Notes: generated from the sequence alone by a model not told the origin. A DNA stretch of 64,000 bases from Garcia nutans (GCA_947685225.1 CANTUV010000024.1:25562001-25626000); one strand, 5' to 3'. Positions 1 through 12,326 are shown, counted from the first letter of the stretch. Made by a program: numbers and translations.

Positions 1-1855
1 GTCAAAATTTCAGTCCGCTTTAGTCATGCATTTGACCAGGTAAATGATCTTATTTTTGGATGAAATTTTACAGGAAACTTATTTCATATGTTGACTAATT
101 ACATGAAAAATTTCGTTGAAAAATTCATTCATTTGCTACCTCAAACAACTGCCACAAAAAGAGTCCAAAAAGCTGTCATTTTGGGACCATTTCGGCCCAA
201 ACATATGAAATACATGGGATAATGTATTTTTGTTTTACAAATCAATATGAAGGCTTCTTTAATGATAAAGTGAAGATTCAAACACTTCCCTTTGATAACT
301 TTTGCATGTTTAACTTAGATCAAACTAATTAAAGTTCATCAAATCAACTTGCCAAATTTTTCTCAAAACATTTGGTTTAAATTAAATTTAAACAACTCAA
401 TTGCCATAAGGAACCAAGAACATAACTCAAACATTTAATTTAAACTCAATCAATACATTTAAGCATCGACATCAAAAATTCCATAAACCAAAGTTTGTAA
501 GAAAAATAAATTTCTTTTATGGTAAAGTACCAAACCTTGTTCTTTTAATTCCTTTTTGCCTTTCCTTCTTCTCCTTCCTTAATCTTTGTTTCTCCTTCAA
601 GAAATTCAAGAACACAACCTTAAACATAAACCTTAGAAATTTAAAACAATAAACCACCCTTTCATTTCTTTTCAAACTAAACCCTAATTTAACCTTATTA
701 AACCTTAGAAACCTTGATTCTTCCATTTAATTAATCAATATCATCACTACTTAAAATTTTCCCCAAATCCACCATAACAACCCTAATTTCCAATCTTCCA
801 ATAGATATATAAATACTTAAAATTGATACTAGAATTGAAATCTACATACTCGAAAACCTTAAAACTTACCTTGAAAATCAAACTTGACAAAAAATTGGAA
901 ATCCTTTGGTGTTCCTCCTATGGTGACCGAAAATTTGGAATGGGTGAGAGAGAGAGATTTGTTCTTCATGCCATGATATATATATAAGGGAAATGATGCT
1001 CAATTTTGGGTTGGATAAATGCCTTAGGGCCATTTGTCCACATCTTTTTCTTTTCTTCTTTTTATAATGCTAAATGGTCACCTTTAATTGGTCCAAATGT
1101 CTCTTTATTTTATTTATTTAAAACCCAAGCCCTTGAACTTTCTTTTAATCATATTTTGGCCCCTCAACCTCCTTGTGCTGAAATTTTTATGGCCTAGGGT
1201 GTGAAAAGACTAAAATACCCTCCGACGATTAATCGGTCGTAACTTTTAAACCGTACAGTTCCACGAGGCAAACTACATATGGTTTTGATCCTCTCGACCT
1301 CTACTTTCTATTTTTAAGGTCTATTTTAGGTTTCCAAGTCGTTTTGAAAATTTACCAATAAGCCCTCGACTTTTTACAAAATTCCCCTTAGGTCCTTTCT
1401 TTGCTCAGGTTTTGCCCGGGCTCCATTTCTACTGACGATTGTTTCATATTCAACCCCTCGACATCCTTTACGCACTGGTATGTTTATTTCCTTCTTTAGA
1501 TTCATGTATAAATTTTAATTAATAATGACCAACATGTCCCTAGTCAAAATCCCCTATATCTTTCAAACCGTGCTTTTTCTGGAAAAACCGTTACGCGTCG
1601 TTGCGACCCAATTTTTCTCTACTCTCCATTTTTGGAATTTGTTATGTGCACTATTAAGAACCTCTAGTACAACTTTTGAAAATTACAGTTACCTCCCCAA
1701 AACTTTTTGAAATTACAGTCACCTCCCCAAAACTTTGCATTTTTTTCAATTAGGTCCCTTTGGTCCTATAGCCTTATCTAGGCCTGTTGTCAGGAATTAT
1801 CTTCTCCTTTCCCCTTCTCTCACTATGCACGTGACTGCTATGCATAAACACGGTG
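1..1855 (-). mobile_element. D-family (Tekay/Del-like) LTR fragment, cut by the window edge
   Basis: The segment is the reverse complement of part of the solo LTR at 25928-29193: the sequence at 1-120 matches about 27830-27955, the block at 1210-1400 matches 26690-26850, and about 1660-1790 matches 26300-26400. It holds no gene; short ORFs here are chance. A roughly 30-bp unit is duplicated at about 1677-1739. The inner boundary with the A2 3' region lies near 1853-1865, where similarity to the A1 3' region resumes. The proper LTR terminus on that side was not found, so this end may be deleted. Confidence 0.75.
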
Positions 1856-3642
1856 ACGGATGTGACAATGTCAATTGGTAGCTTCTTCATAACCTTGCCA
1901 ATAATCATTTACTTTGCCCAATGTGTCCTTCGAGGTTCAACGGTTCAACATACTTCCCGTAACTTGAAGGTTTATACAATAAGAAAACAATTTTTTTCTT
2001 GTTTTTTTTCAGAAACACATTTTTTAATCATATTTTGGCTTTGTCAGATCAGTGTTATTATATCTCAAGATTCAACTTTCCAAATTAACACATATATAAT
2101 ATGACAACCCTAGTTACCATACTAAACTCAGGAATCATTTCCATTTGAGCTAAAACTGTTGCACTTCAGATAGGTGCATGCACATTGCTTGGCCAAAGGT
2201 CTCATTAATTTTAAATATTGTCTATCTCATATGCATGCTTATCCAAACTATCTCCACTAATAGACTCTACCTACTAAGAGAGATCAACAGGTCTTTAATA
2301 GGCTTGAAATGGGGTCTATAAGGGACAAGGTTTAAGCGAAGGCCATTTTGAGATTGGAGCTAATGTAACATTATAGATAAACCTTCACACTACAAACTTC
2401 TTGTTGGAACTATATACTGTTAGAGGTTCTATTTTCACCTTCTGGGCATCATTTCCTTCTAACTTCATAAAAATACAAAACTTGAATGTCCTTTCATTTT
2501 CTTGGCAGAAATCTGGATCCAATCAGTACTATCTTGATCTTAAGACCACCTTACTCTTTCTTTCTATCCTTTTCCCTTTTGGAATATCAAGTCTAAGACT
2601 TTCAAGATTGTGGACTTGGAGCTATGTTAGATAAAATAAAAAATGGTCTTTTCCTTATGTATTTAAGTATTTGGTTGGGTTGTACCAATTAATGTCAATC
2701 CATCCTCATAAAGTAAGTAAAAGTCTTCTGATGCTTCAGGTAAGAAGAACTCTGTTGGCTTTCTAAACTGTCCTTTTAGGTTAATCGCCCTTTTTTGGGG
2801 GTTTTTTTCTTTTTTGGGTTTTTTTCTTCTCTTTTTCTTTTTCCTTTCTTTTATTTCTTCTCCTTTTTTTGTTTTCTCTTTTTTTTTTTACCATAGCTCC
2901 AAGAAAGTTATCTTATCTGAACCATTTTATGCTTTTGACTATGGATGAGTGGAGGAGAGTGAGTTTGCCTCAACAAAGATAAATCATTTGTTGCCCTAAT
3001 GTCATCTTAATAGATTGGAGATATTAGGTCTACTATTAGATGAACTTCAATTATCCTTTTCCTCGATCTTCTTTCCCCTTGGTAATTCAATGATCATTAG
3101 ACTTGTCATAAGTATCATAATAGCTTAGGGTAGGTTATCGAGGTTTATAAGCCAATGAAAAGCAACCTAAAATTTTATGAAAGCTCAAAAGGGACCAACT
3201 AGGGATTGATGTTAATAGGGCAGATACTAGTTCTTGGCTTATCAAATAATGCCTAAATCATCTCTCTCTTAAATAAGCAGAGTTCAATTTCACTTCAAAA
3301 ATTCATCAAAGCATGTTCTAAGATGGACTAGGACCTAGACAAAGGTCATTATGTAGGAGCCCTCTCTAAGTAAGCATACATAGCTCATTGCTATAGAATA
3401 ATTCCCTCACCTAGTAAAGTCATTCAAACCATGATGCATAGATGCACTAATTTATAAACATCAAGCTAGACTCATCATTGGTTGAACACCAAAATGAACA
3501 AAGACTATCAAAAATTGAATGAGAGTGATTTATTCAAACAATCTTAATTTGAAAAATATAATTGTTCCAGAGAATATCAAAGAAAACAAATAACCAAATA
3601 AGCTAAGAGAAGTTTGTTGAGTTGGACTCAAAAATACTTCAT
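1856..3642 (-). other. A2 3' noncoding region
   Basis: This stretch is similar, in reverse complement, to the 3' noncoding regions of A1 (about 17220-18980) and B (about 46895-48640). It includes a pyrimidine-rich run on the plus strand at 2780-2890, which is a purine run in element sense. Many stops occur in every frame. The tandem-repeat arrays seen near the PPT in A1 and B would fall outside the window. Confidence 0.7.
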
Positions 3643-4902
3643 TTACTTAGACATGTCAAAACTAGCAACCCCTTCCTCAGTAGTTTCTCCATCTATATCT
3701 CGAAAAGATGACAAAATAAAACTTTCTATCAATCCTCCCTCTATCATGAAGGTTGCTGGCGGTGGTACTCTTCCAAATTCAGGTAAAGAATTGCTTTTAG
3801 TGTTGGGCTTATTAGGTTCAGGCAACTTTCCACTGTCAATCAAATTTTGGATCTCATGTTTTATTCACAAGCATTTGTCCGTGTCATGTCCTTTTGTCTG
3901 ATGAATTTGATAAAAGGCTTTAGTATCAAATTTTAGAGGTAAAGGATTCGACAAAGGTCGAGGGGCTAATGGCTATAATACTCCCTTCTTTTGTAGCTTG
4001 TTGAAAACCTAATAGGAAGGTTTCCTAGATATAAAAACTGTCTTCTATTTGATTGACAAGTTGTATTGACATCAACTACATTCTGTGCACTATGCCCGCC
4101 AGACTGATAATTCTCCCTCTCATTCTTTCTTCCAAAAAAAATGGTTCTTCTCTCTTTCCCATTCTTCTATTTGTAAACTAGCTTGGAGAAGATCAATGAA
4201 ATCCCTTATAAGGGTGTGAGACAGCCTTTCACTGAGGTTGGTTAGGATGCCTCAGACTATCATCCTAATCTGGTTAGACTCATCAGGTCTCCTTTTGAGA
4301 ATTGCAGCCTTATTTCTCCATCTCTTCACATAATCAACAAAGCTTTCATTTTGTTTTTGCCTGATAGTCTCCATCTCGATTAGGATCTCATATAGTTTGA
4401 CATTGTACCCATATTGCTGGATGAAGGCCTTGTATAGGAAACCCTAACTCTTTTGAGTATTATCCTCTAAGGTATTGAACCAATTCTACATAACAGGATC
4501 CAAAGAAAGCACGAAGTACCTTAGACTTTGAGCCTTAGTAGCTTGAGCAGACTGCATAGCAGTGATGTATTGCTTGACATGAAGATGAGGGTTGCCATGA
4601 ATTTGTACAAGACTTCCTCATCTTGTTCAAACAATTTGTCCACCACTGACATCTCTTTAGTTTTTGGCTTCTTTTCAAATTTCATCTCTAAATTAGCGAT
4701 CATTCTCTCTCCATATGAGGTTTTGGTCTTTTCCACAATTAATCTTTCCATAGCCTTTGGCTCTTTGTTTTTATCTTAAGGATCTTGAAAGTATTAAGCC
4801 TAGTAATAATCATCATCAATAACCACTTTGCCATCATCAAAGGCTACTTCACCAACCTTAGCCTTTCCTTTGTCCTTCTGCTTCTTAGTGCTGGTAGATG
4901 CC
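3643..4902 (-). pseudogene. gag pseudogene of A2, 3' part
   Basis: Translated on the minus strand this continues the gag reading started at 22666. Visible stretches include a lysine-rich linker, an acidic DDGKVVIDDD segment near 4830, then KPKTKEMSVVDKLFEQDEE (about 4640) and the C-terminal ESFILSSFRDIDGE (about 3700). The zinc-knuckle-like motif C-x2-H-x4-H-x4-C near 3880-3840 has lost its first Cys (Tyr instead) and is followed by a stop. Stops and frameshifts occur throughout, so this is a dead copy. Gag would form the particle that packages element RNA. The gene is split by A1 inside the linker; flanking bases ATGCC (4898-4902) and ATGTT (22537-22541) are the decayed target duplication. 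Confidence 0.8.
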
Positions 4903-5607
4903 TGTAGACCCTTGATTTTTTGTCACAGCCAATCCGATGTTAATTTCAAACCTTTGATTGGATTAATATATTTTAATGAGGCCTAAGATAAGCTAATTAA
5001 ACTTTTAAAACTCTAATTGGGTTTGATTTAAAAGGTTTGGTTGGTTTTTGTTTGACACAGATGCAATAAACCCTAAAATGGGTTCGATTCAAAGGTTTAA
5101 TTGATTTTTCATTTGATTCGGGTAGCCTTTAGGTAATAGGGGTGTCCCATGTTGAATTAGGGAACCAAATTCAACATAGGAAGTCCCATAATGAATTGAG
5201 AGCCTCCTAATTCAATATGGAGGCCCCCCATATCGAATTGGGAGCCCCAATTCGATATGGGGCAGCCCCATATCAAATTAGGGCTGTCCCATTTCGATTT
5301 GGAACAGACCCAAATCAAAATGGAGCTTTCCTATTTTAATATGGGTTGCTCCCCCCATTTCGATATGGGATAGCTCCATATCAAAATGGAGCTCTCCTAT
5401 TCCGAAATGGGGTAGGTTTTTGGCTTTCTATATCAAATTTTGATGCATATTTTGACATGGACTTGGACACTGTCGAATTAAAATTACCTAAGTTTGACAT
5501 GAAGTTGGTTTTCGTCGAATAGAAGGTTTACTAGTTCAATATGGACTTGGTTTATGTCAAATAAACAAACTAATTTGATATGTGTCCATTTAAACCTAAT
5601 ATCACTT

Positions 5608-5615
5608 TATAAATA
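5608..5615 (+). promoter_or_regulatory. TATA box of A1 5' LTR
   Basis: TATAAATA occurs here, and the same motif is found at the corresponding place in the other Tat-like LTRs (21254, 33233, 43234, 50668 on plus; 25383 and 37075 on minus). Transcription would be expected to start some 30 bp downstream. The start site itself is inferred. Confidence 0.6.
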
Positions 5616-6046
5616 TAGGTTTTACAAGATGTGGGAAGGACTTTCTGATTTCTCTTACGATGAGCAGCAGGCAGTAACCCTAAATTAGCAAATATTAAAT
5701 AGAGACCAGCAGACACTCAAGCGAGGAAACATGAACAAGCAAACAAACGAGTAGTGATCAACAACTGAAAAAGCAAATAATAAGGTAGTAGCCGAAAATA
5801 CTAAACAAGGTAGTAAGCATATTGTCTTATCCTCAATTCAACCAACAAATACAAGGCTGATACAGATGTTTCATTTGGATCAAAGTTTGATTATTGGTGG
5901 AATCAACAAACGAAGGTACACCTCTAAACTTAAATTTATTTAAATACACCATAGTAAATTTTGGCAATTGTTCATATCTTTCATGCAAAGTAAATACTAC
6001 AAGTAACTAGATTTTTCAATGTAAATAATTTTAGCCCTACTTTCAT

Positions 6047-6170
6047 AAACCTTAATTTTTTCTTAAACCCTAAACCATAATTTCTAAATCTAAACCCTAA
6101 AACTAAGGTTTTTTAAAAATAAACCCTATAAACCCTAATTTTATTCAATAAACCCTAATTCAAGATGTAA
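6047..6170 (+). repeat. degenerate telomere-like AAACCCTA block
   Basis: Several AAACCCTA or TAAACCCTAA words lie in about 120 bp, separated by T-rich spacers. Similar blocks occupy the same LTR position at 21693-21810, 33885-34075, 43490-44170 and 50755-51255, and on minus at 24540-24900 and 36120-36720. It is not a true head-to-tail telomere array. Confidence 0.6.
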
Positions 6171-6329
6171 ACCTAAATTTATGTGTTTATTGTTTTATTT
6201 AATTTTAGATTTGATTATGTAATTTATTATATGCTTTAATGATTGATTTATTTGATTTCAATACCTGATTTGTCTAATTTATCATGGATGAATATTTTCT
6301 TAATTATTATTTGTTTATTAAAATTGTAA

Positions 6330-6501
6330 GAGGCATGTTTCCATGATTGGGTACCTCATTCATTAATTTTCATGTAATTTAAATTATTTTCATATTTTGG
6401 GATTAATGTAAAGAACACGTTTCCACCTTTTGGTGGGTGTCCTATTTAGTTTTAGACATTGGATGATGTAAGGACATGTTTCCATCATTGGATGGGTGTC
6501 C
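6330..6501 (+). repeat. three short inverted-repeat units in LTR 3' half
   Basis: Units at 6330-6357, 6413-6442 and 6472-6501 share the core ATGTTTCCA (ACGTTTCCA in the second) and have arms such as GGACA/TGTCC or GAGG/CCTC. The trio recurs in the other Tat-like LTRs, for example at 34245-34415 and 40590-40770. A role in RNA folding or packaging is only a guess. Confidence 0.5.
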
Positions 6502-6890
6502 ATTTATTTGTTTTGTTTGAACATTGCTATGATTTTTAATAAAGTATTTATTTATTCTTATTATTGCATGTAGTATAGATAATATTAAATTAATTAAGAA
6601 TTTTATAATATTAAGACCTGAAAAGGACGTCGGTTCCAATGAATCGAGCGTTGTGGGGGTGCTGGTCATTCTCACCTTCCCCACACGTACCCAACTTTTC
6701 AAACTCATTAGGGGGTTGGAAATTTCTTAGGAATTGAGTCATCCACCCCTTTCCTTTTCCCGGCCCGTCCGGGTGGCGGCTCCATTTTTTTCGAGTTTAG
6801 GCCCATGTGCTCTAAGGCCCCGAGCCTAACAGTGCTGAAGTCGTAAGAACCATTCCACATGGGATTGGGAGCAAAAATTCCCGCTTATGG

Positions 6891-6908
6891 TGGCGACTCC
6901 ACTGGGGA
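6891..6908 (+). other. PBS of A1, tRNA-Arg type
   Basis: TGGCGACTCCACTGGGGA begins with TGG, the complement of a tRNA CCA end. It matches the complement of plant tRNA-Arg(ACG) 3' end with one mismatch, as is usual in Tat/Ogre elements. It lies one base after the LTR. Confidence 0.8.
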
Positions 6909-8072
6909 TAAGAGAATTTGATTCCATTAGTCTTTATATTATTTTATTCTTTCTTATTATTATATTATCCATTGCATCATTTAGATTGCATCGTATGCGT
7001 GAGTTAGGACACCAGTGTTACCCGTGTTGTGCTATGTAAGGGATACCATACTTTCACTCAAGGTATGGAGATCGAGCATGGCATAGCCACTCATAGCCTT
7101 GTACGTTTTGGCATATACTTGCTATGGGAACCTAAGCTTTTCAATCCAAAGACTTAAGCTCATGTAGTTGGCCTAGTTACTTTCCTTAGGTTTTACCTCA
7201 AATGCTTGCTGTTTGACTATGGTTAATTTATCTTTGTTCAAATTATGGCTTATTTGATTTGTTCTTTTTCTAAATAACCTAATTACATTGAGCTCAAACA
7301 ATTTTTCCTCTAAATCCAAAGGACCAAAACTATTTTTAAAATTTTCAAAATGGTCTTTGGACATAAAACTTTTATAAAACAAGTCAAAAATTCTTTACTT
7401 ATGACCCAAATACAAAGCCTAAAATCCATTTTTTCTAAAATCTTTTTATAATGGGCTTAGAAACAAAATTATTTTCACTTCATTATGACCTTTTGAATGA
7501 GTTTACAAATATTTAAGTTAATTATGAAAATACCAAAAATTAATTGTGGGCCAAGTTCATGCTAAGAACTATTAATCATAGGCTTGTTTTTGGCATGAAT
7601 CATTCGTTACTTTTTCTAGTGAGAAATCTATTTATAATAAACCTCTTAATTTAGGTTTAATCCAATATAGCATAAAGCTACTTTAGTTGATTGGATTGAT
7701 TAAAGCCTAATTAATGGGAATTATCATGAACTGATTTCCATGTTCGAAAATATAACTATTGGTTAAAATCGCCTAAGGGAATGTTTTGAAAACAAAATAT
7801 CCCATGTTGATATTTTGTTAACCATATACCTAGAAAAAGAGACTCGACATTTGTGTATAGAAGTTACAAGGTTGGAAGGGACATCCTAATTATCTTTGTT
7901 TGTTTGTTGTTTGTACATACATGCATACATGAATACACACATTGTATAACATATCATTGATCCTTTTTGGCTCATAGACCTAGAGTACAGCAGTTCAAAA
8001 GCATACGACAACCCTACCTACCCTAGTGACATAGAATCCAGTGGGGACTAAATTAGCTTCTCACCAAAAGTA
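6909..8072 (+). other. A1 leader, noncoding
   Basis: The leader is about 1.2 kb and conserved in A2, A3, A4 and B: for example the GGTATGGAGATCGAGCATGG word near 7062 and the ATACATGCATACAT stretch near 7915 recur in other copies. No sustained ORF is present. Confidence 0.65.
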
Positions 8073-9343
8073 ATGGATCCCGAATAAATTCAAAGGATGG
8101 TGGATGACACCCTCAATGCCAAGATGGAAGAACTAAAGGAGGTCCTAGCTGAGATTGTGAAGAGCCTATTTGCTGTACTTTTGGGGAACACTGCTGAGGC
8201 ATTGGCTAGCACAAAGAAGCCCAAGGACAAGGGGAAGGCTAAGGTCAGTGAAGTAGCCTTTGAAGATGACAAAGTAGTCGTTGATGATGATGATGACTGG
8301 GCTCAATACTTTCAAGATCCTCAAGACAAGAAGGAGCCGAAGGTTGTTGAAAGATCAGCCATGGAAAAGACTGAAACTTTAGATGTTGAGAAACTGATTA
8401 CTGATTTGGAGAGGAAATTTGAGAAGAAGCTGAAAATTGAGGAAATGTCTGAAGTTGACAAGTTATTTGAACTAGATGTAGAGATCCCGTACAAGTTCAA
8501 GATGCCTTCCCTTGCAAAGTTTGATGGAACTAGAAATCCTCATCTCCACATGAAGCAATATATCACTGCTATATAGTCTACCCAAGCTAATAAGGCTCAA
8601 ACCCTAAGGTAACTTCATGCTTTTGTTGGATCCGATTGTACAGAATTGGTTCAACACCGTAGAGGATAGTACTCAAAAGAATTAGGATTTACTATATAAA
8701 GCCTTCATTCAATAATATGGGTATAATACTTAATTGGAGGTTAATTTAATGGAAGTTGAATCCATTCGACAAAGATCGAATGAAAGATTTATCGACTATG
8801 TGAAGAGATGGAGGAACAAGGCAGCTTTGCTCAAGAAGAGACCCGATGAATCGGATCATATTAGGATGATTGTAAGAGAAGTGATGCCTAGTCTGTGTGA
8901 GAGGATGTCCCGCACTCTTATTAGAGATTTCAAGGATCTTCTTCATGCTGGTTTGCAAATTGAAGAACGGGAGAGGGAGAAGAACTAGTTTTCTGCAAGA
9001 AGAAATAAAAAAGGAACTACCAGTCGGGTAATCAAAGTACACATAAAGAAGTCGATGTCAATACAACTGGTCAAGCAAATAGAAGAAAATTTTTAGATCT
9101 AGGGAAACCTTTGTCTTGGGTTTTAAACAAACTATAAAAGAAGGGACTATTACAACCATTGGCCCCTCGAACTTTGCTAAACCTTTACCCTCGAAATTTA
9201 ATACTACAGCCTTTTGTCAATTTCATCAAACACAAGGACATGAGATGGACAAATGCTTATGACTAAAACATGAGATCCAAAATTTGATTAATACTGGAAA
9301 GTTGCCTGAACCTAGCAAGTCCAACACTAAAAGCAATCCTTTG
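8073..9343 (+). pseudogene. gag pseudogene of A1, 5' part
   Basis: The first ATG of the gag reading is at 8073, but codon 4 is a stop; the clean reading begins at 8097 (MVDDTLNAKMEELKEVLAEI). Order of parts: charged N-terminal helix, lysine-rich linker, acidic VVVDDDDDWAQYFQDPQ segment (about 8280-8325), a capsid-like core from MPSLAKFDGT (about 8505) through RFIDYVKRWRNKA (about 8790), and an intact zinc-knuckle-like C-x2-H-x4-H-x4-C near 9214-9255. Stops at 8574 and about 8631, a one-base shift near 8630, and further stops near 8700 and 8988 kill it. Similar to A4 gag across its length. Split at 9343 by C1; the C-terminus is 17128-17218. Confidence 0.85.
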
Positions 9344-10715
9344 TGTAACACCCCTATACCCCATATACGTACACAGCATGCTTATACGATCATAATATAC
9401 GTATACTAAATATAGAAATGACATGGTTTACAAAACACACAAACCATCCCTTTAATATAATATGAACAATTTTAAAACATTTAAAGGAATTTATAAAATA
9501 CAATAGACAAAATGTTTACTCAAAACACAGCGGAAAACATAACAAATATTTTCAAGTACATATACTTCAAAACTCAAGTTTTACAATATATAAAATAAGA
9601 ATACATGATTAGCAGTATGTCTTTGATCTTTAAGCTCCACTATCAACACCTCAAAAATCTAGACTCTACTCGGTCTAGAGGAACACTCCGGTTCTTCCCT
9701 GTCACCTGCGCGATGAATCACACTAGCGCTAAGCCAACGGCTTAGTGGTACAAACTACAATAATATTATGCTTTGATGCAATGCCAATGTCACTCAATCA
9801 AGTTTCATAAGCAATTCATGAAGTACTATTCATAATTTCCACATCCATAAACAAATTAAAGCAAAGACAAATATATATATATATAAAAACAAAGACAAGC
9901 ATGGGCCTAAAAAGAAATCTAATATATTATTCAAAGTTCAGAGTTACTGCTTTGGTCCATAATTACAATCATCAAGCCCGTAGGCGATATATATATATCT
10001 CTATCCATGGATAGTGTAACAGACCCGGTCTCTTGGACCTCAACCCGGTTAGAACCGAGGAAATCCTCAACCCGGCTAGACTGTTACTGTTTTTGAGGCT
10101 TACGACCCAGTCTTTTCACCTCAAAAAATCACATTTCACATTTATCATTTCATATTTTTCAACTGGAATCGGCTTACGACCTGGTCATTTCACCTATCCA
10201 GTGATTCATAGGCATGCCGCCAAACTCAGAACTCTGAAAATTGAATTAACATATTAGGCACACAATCATTTAATTTATCTCTTTAACAATTTCTTTCTCA
10301 ATTCATTTCATATTCCACAATCAATTAGGCAACCATGCCTCAATCATCTCAATTGCATCATTATCACCAAACACATTGGTTTTACATCTCATTATATCTC
10401 AAATCACATTAATCAATTCATCACTCAAGTGTACATAACCAATGGCATTAACACACATTTTACATGCTCATCACAACATTCACATTATACCAAACGTACA
10501 TTATTAATATGCATTAACAATGCATTAGATTTCTTAACACATTTATAATCAAATGTATGTTAAGTCTCAACATCATATGAATGTATGCAATAATGTAGTT
10601 TGTACTTACCTCAAGGACAACTCTCACCAAACTCCTCTTCCAAGAATCCACAACACTTGGATTAAGACAACTCAACCCTCTTCAAAATCTAAACCAAAGG
10701 AATGATACACATAAG
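9344..10715 (-). repeat. truncated 3' LTR of C1
   Basis: It matches 14564-15935 with a constant offset of 5220 and about 98% identity. At 10715 homology stops and integrase sequence begins at once, so the U3 side (about 1.2 kb) and the PPT are absent. The outer end is intact (TGTAACACCCC next to the TSD). Confidence 0.88.
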
Positions 10716-11345
10716 ACGACTCAGCTTCCCTCTTCGACCAAATCTTAAAATCTTTTTCCAAGGAGACACTTTCAAAAATACTTTATCTCCAGCATCAAAT
10801 TCTATGTCTCTTCTCTTTAAATCTGAATAAGATTTCTGCCGATTTGAAGCTTTTTTCAACCGATCCCGAATTATCTTCACTTTCTCTTCAGTCTCTTTAA
10901 CCAAATCAGGACCAATTAACTTGCCCTCTCCAATTTCATTCCAACATAAAGGCATTCTGCATCTTCTACCATACAATGCCTCAAATGGTGCCATACCAAC
11001 ACTGGATTGATGACTGTTGTTGTAAGCGAATTCCACAAGTGGCAAAAATATGTCCCAACTTCCAGAGAAATCAATGACACAGCTTCTCAACATATCCTCA
11101 ATAATCTGTATCACTCTCTCTGACTGCCCATCTGTCTGCGGATGGAAAGCAGTGCTAAAGTGCAATCGAGAACCCAAAGCACCGTGCAAACTCTTCCAAA
11201 ATCTCGAAGTAAATCTAGGATCTCGATCAGACACTAAAGAAATTGGGATTCCATGCAACTTCACTATCTCACTTATATACAGCTTAGCCAATTTTTCAAG
11301 AGAATAGCCCATCCGAACTGGAAGAAAATGAGCTGTCTTAGTCAA
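10716..11345 (-). pseudogene. C1 integrase core, C-terminus lost
   Basis: The minus-strand reading starts after a stop at 11343-11345 (VIVD-stop-LTKTAHFLPV, a likely CGA to TGA change). It holds two catalytic carboxylates of the integrase core: Asp in SLVSDRDPRFTSRFW and Glu in TDGQSERVIQIIED; the first Asp is in the upstream piece. GRRCRMPLCWNE and RFGRRGKLS are typical of Ty3/gypsy integrase downstream regions. After GKLS the reading runs into LTR sequence at 10715, so the end of integrase and any chromodomain are gone. Integrase joins element DNA to the chromosome. Confidence 0.9.
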
Positions 11346-11978
11346 TCAATCTACAATCACCCAGATAGCATCATGCTTCTTCTGAGTCAATGGCAAACTA
11401 GACACAAAATCCATTGTTACTCTCTCCCATTTCCATTCAGGCACTGTTAAAGGTTGGAGCAACCCAGTTGGAACTTGATGCTCAGCTTTCACCCTTTGAC
11501 AAGTGAGATATTTGGACACAAATTCCGCTATGTCTCTCTTCATACCAGACCACCAGTAGTGCTGCTTCAAATCATGGTACATTTTTGTGCTACCTGGATG
11601 CATAGCAAAAATCGATTGGTGTGCTTCTTCTAAAATAACCTTTCTCAAACTAACATCATCAGGAACACACAACCTATCTTTAAACCAAAGGCTACCATCA
11701 TTTTTCACATAGAAATCTCGGCTCTCCCCATTATAACAATATGATACAATCTTCTGAATTTTCTCATCAGTCAATTGAGCCTCTTTAATCCGATCTAACA
11801 ATACTGGTCTTAATTGTAACTGAGCCAACAATGCACCATCATCACATACTTCAAAATTAGCATACAACGCTCTCAACTCAATAAGCAACGAGAGCGAATA
11901 AACAGCCAACCCTGCTAAAGACTTCTGACTCAAGGCATCAGCAACAACATTCGCCTTACCAGGATGATAATCAATCAA
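11346..11978 (-). pseudogene. C1 RNase H end and integrase N-terminus
   Basis: The reading begins with the end of RNase H (IDYHPGKANVVADALSQ, with the last catalytic Asp) and continues to the integrase zinc domain EEAHQSIFAMHPGSTKMYHD. The first Cys of the C-x2-C pair appears replaced by Tyr (KYLTCQRVKAEH), which would damage zinc binding. The first catalytic Asp of integrase is present in WERVTMDFVSSLP. The piece ends at a stop at 11343. Frame is shared with the next piece, so a single TGA separates them. Confidence 0.9.
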
Positions 11979-12326
11979 ACAGTCATAGTCTTTGATCAGC
12001 TCTAACCATCACCTTTGCCGAAGATTTAGCTCCTTCTGAACACCCAAATATTTCAAACTCTTATGATCTGTATAAATAAAACATTTCTTACCATACAAAT
12101 AGTGTCGCCAAATCTTCAAAGCAAAAACTATGGCTGCCAATTCCAAATCATGCGGCTTCAACTATCGAGAAGAATAAGCTATAACTTTACCTTCTTGCAT
12201 CAAGACACATCCTAACCCATTATGTGAAGCATCACTATAAATCACATAAGTTTTATCTTCCACGGGTAATGTAAGAACAGGCGCTTGAGTCAACATTTCT
12301 TTCAACTGCTCAAAGTTAGCTTGACA
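11979..12326 (-). pseudogene. C1 RNase H, interrupted by stops
   Basis: Reading through in the same frame as the RT part above gives FEQLKEMLTQAPVLTLP, VIYSDASHNGLGCVLMQ (first RNase H Asp), [19 protein letters not shown] (Glu) and [12 protein letters not shown] (Asp). Three in-frame stops occur: after FVWTD (about 12327), after VIAYSSR (about 12165) and before WLELIKDYD (about 12008). The last two fit C-to-T decay (CAG to TAG, CGA to TGA). RNase H removes the RNA template during cDNA synthesis. Confidence 0.85.

Larger units (their letters stand above)
4903..6889 (+). repeat. 5' LTR of A1 (about 2.0 kb)
   Basis: It starts TGTAGACCC and ends one base before the PBS; the expected terminal CACA has decayed to TATG. 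U3 contains a run of near-palindromic units built from CCATATCGAATTGGG-like words at about 5150-5410, then a TATA box at 5608. The downstream half holds telomere-like AAACCCTA motifs (6047-6170) and three short hairpins (6330-6501). The 3' partner is 20531-22536. Confidence 0.88.

Noticed and set aside
6442..6708. ORFs across the LTR 3' half (also 22087-22341, 34415-34654, 35542-35781, 44664-44852, 51724-52038)
   Set aside because: They recur only because the LTR end is repeated; frames differ between copies and no conserved protein pattern is visible.
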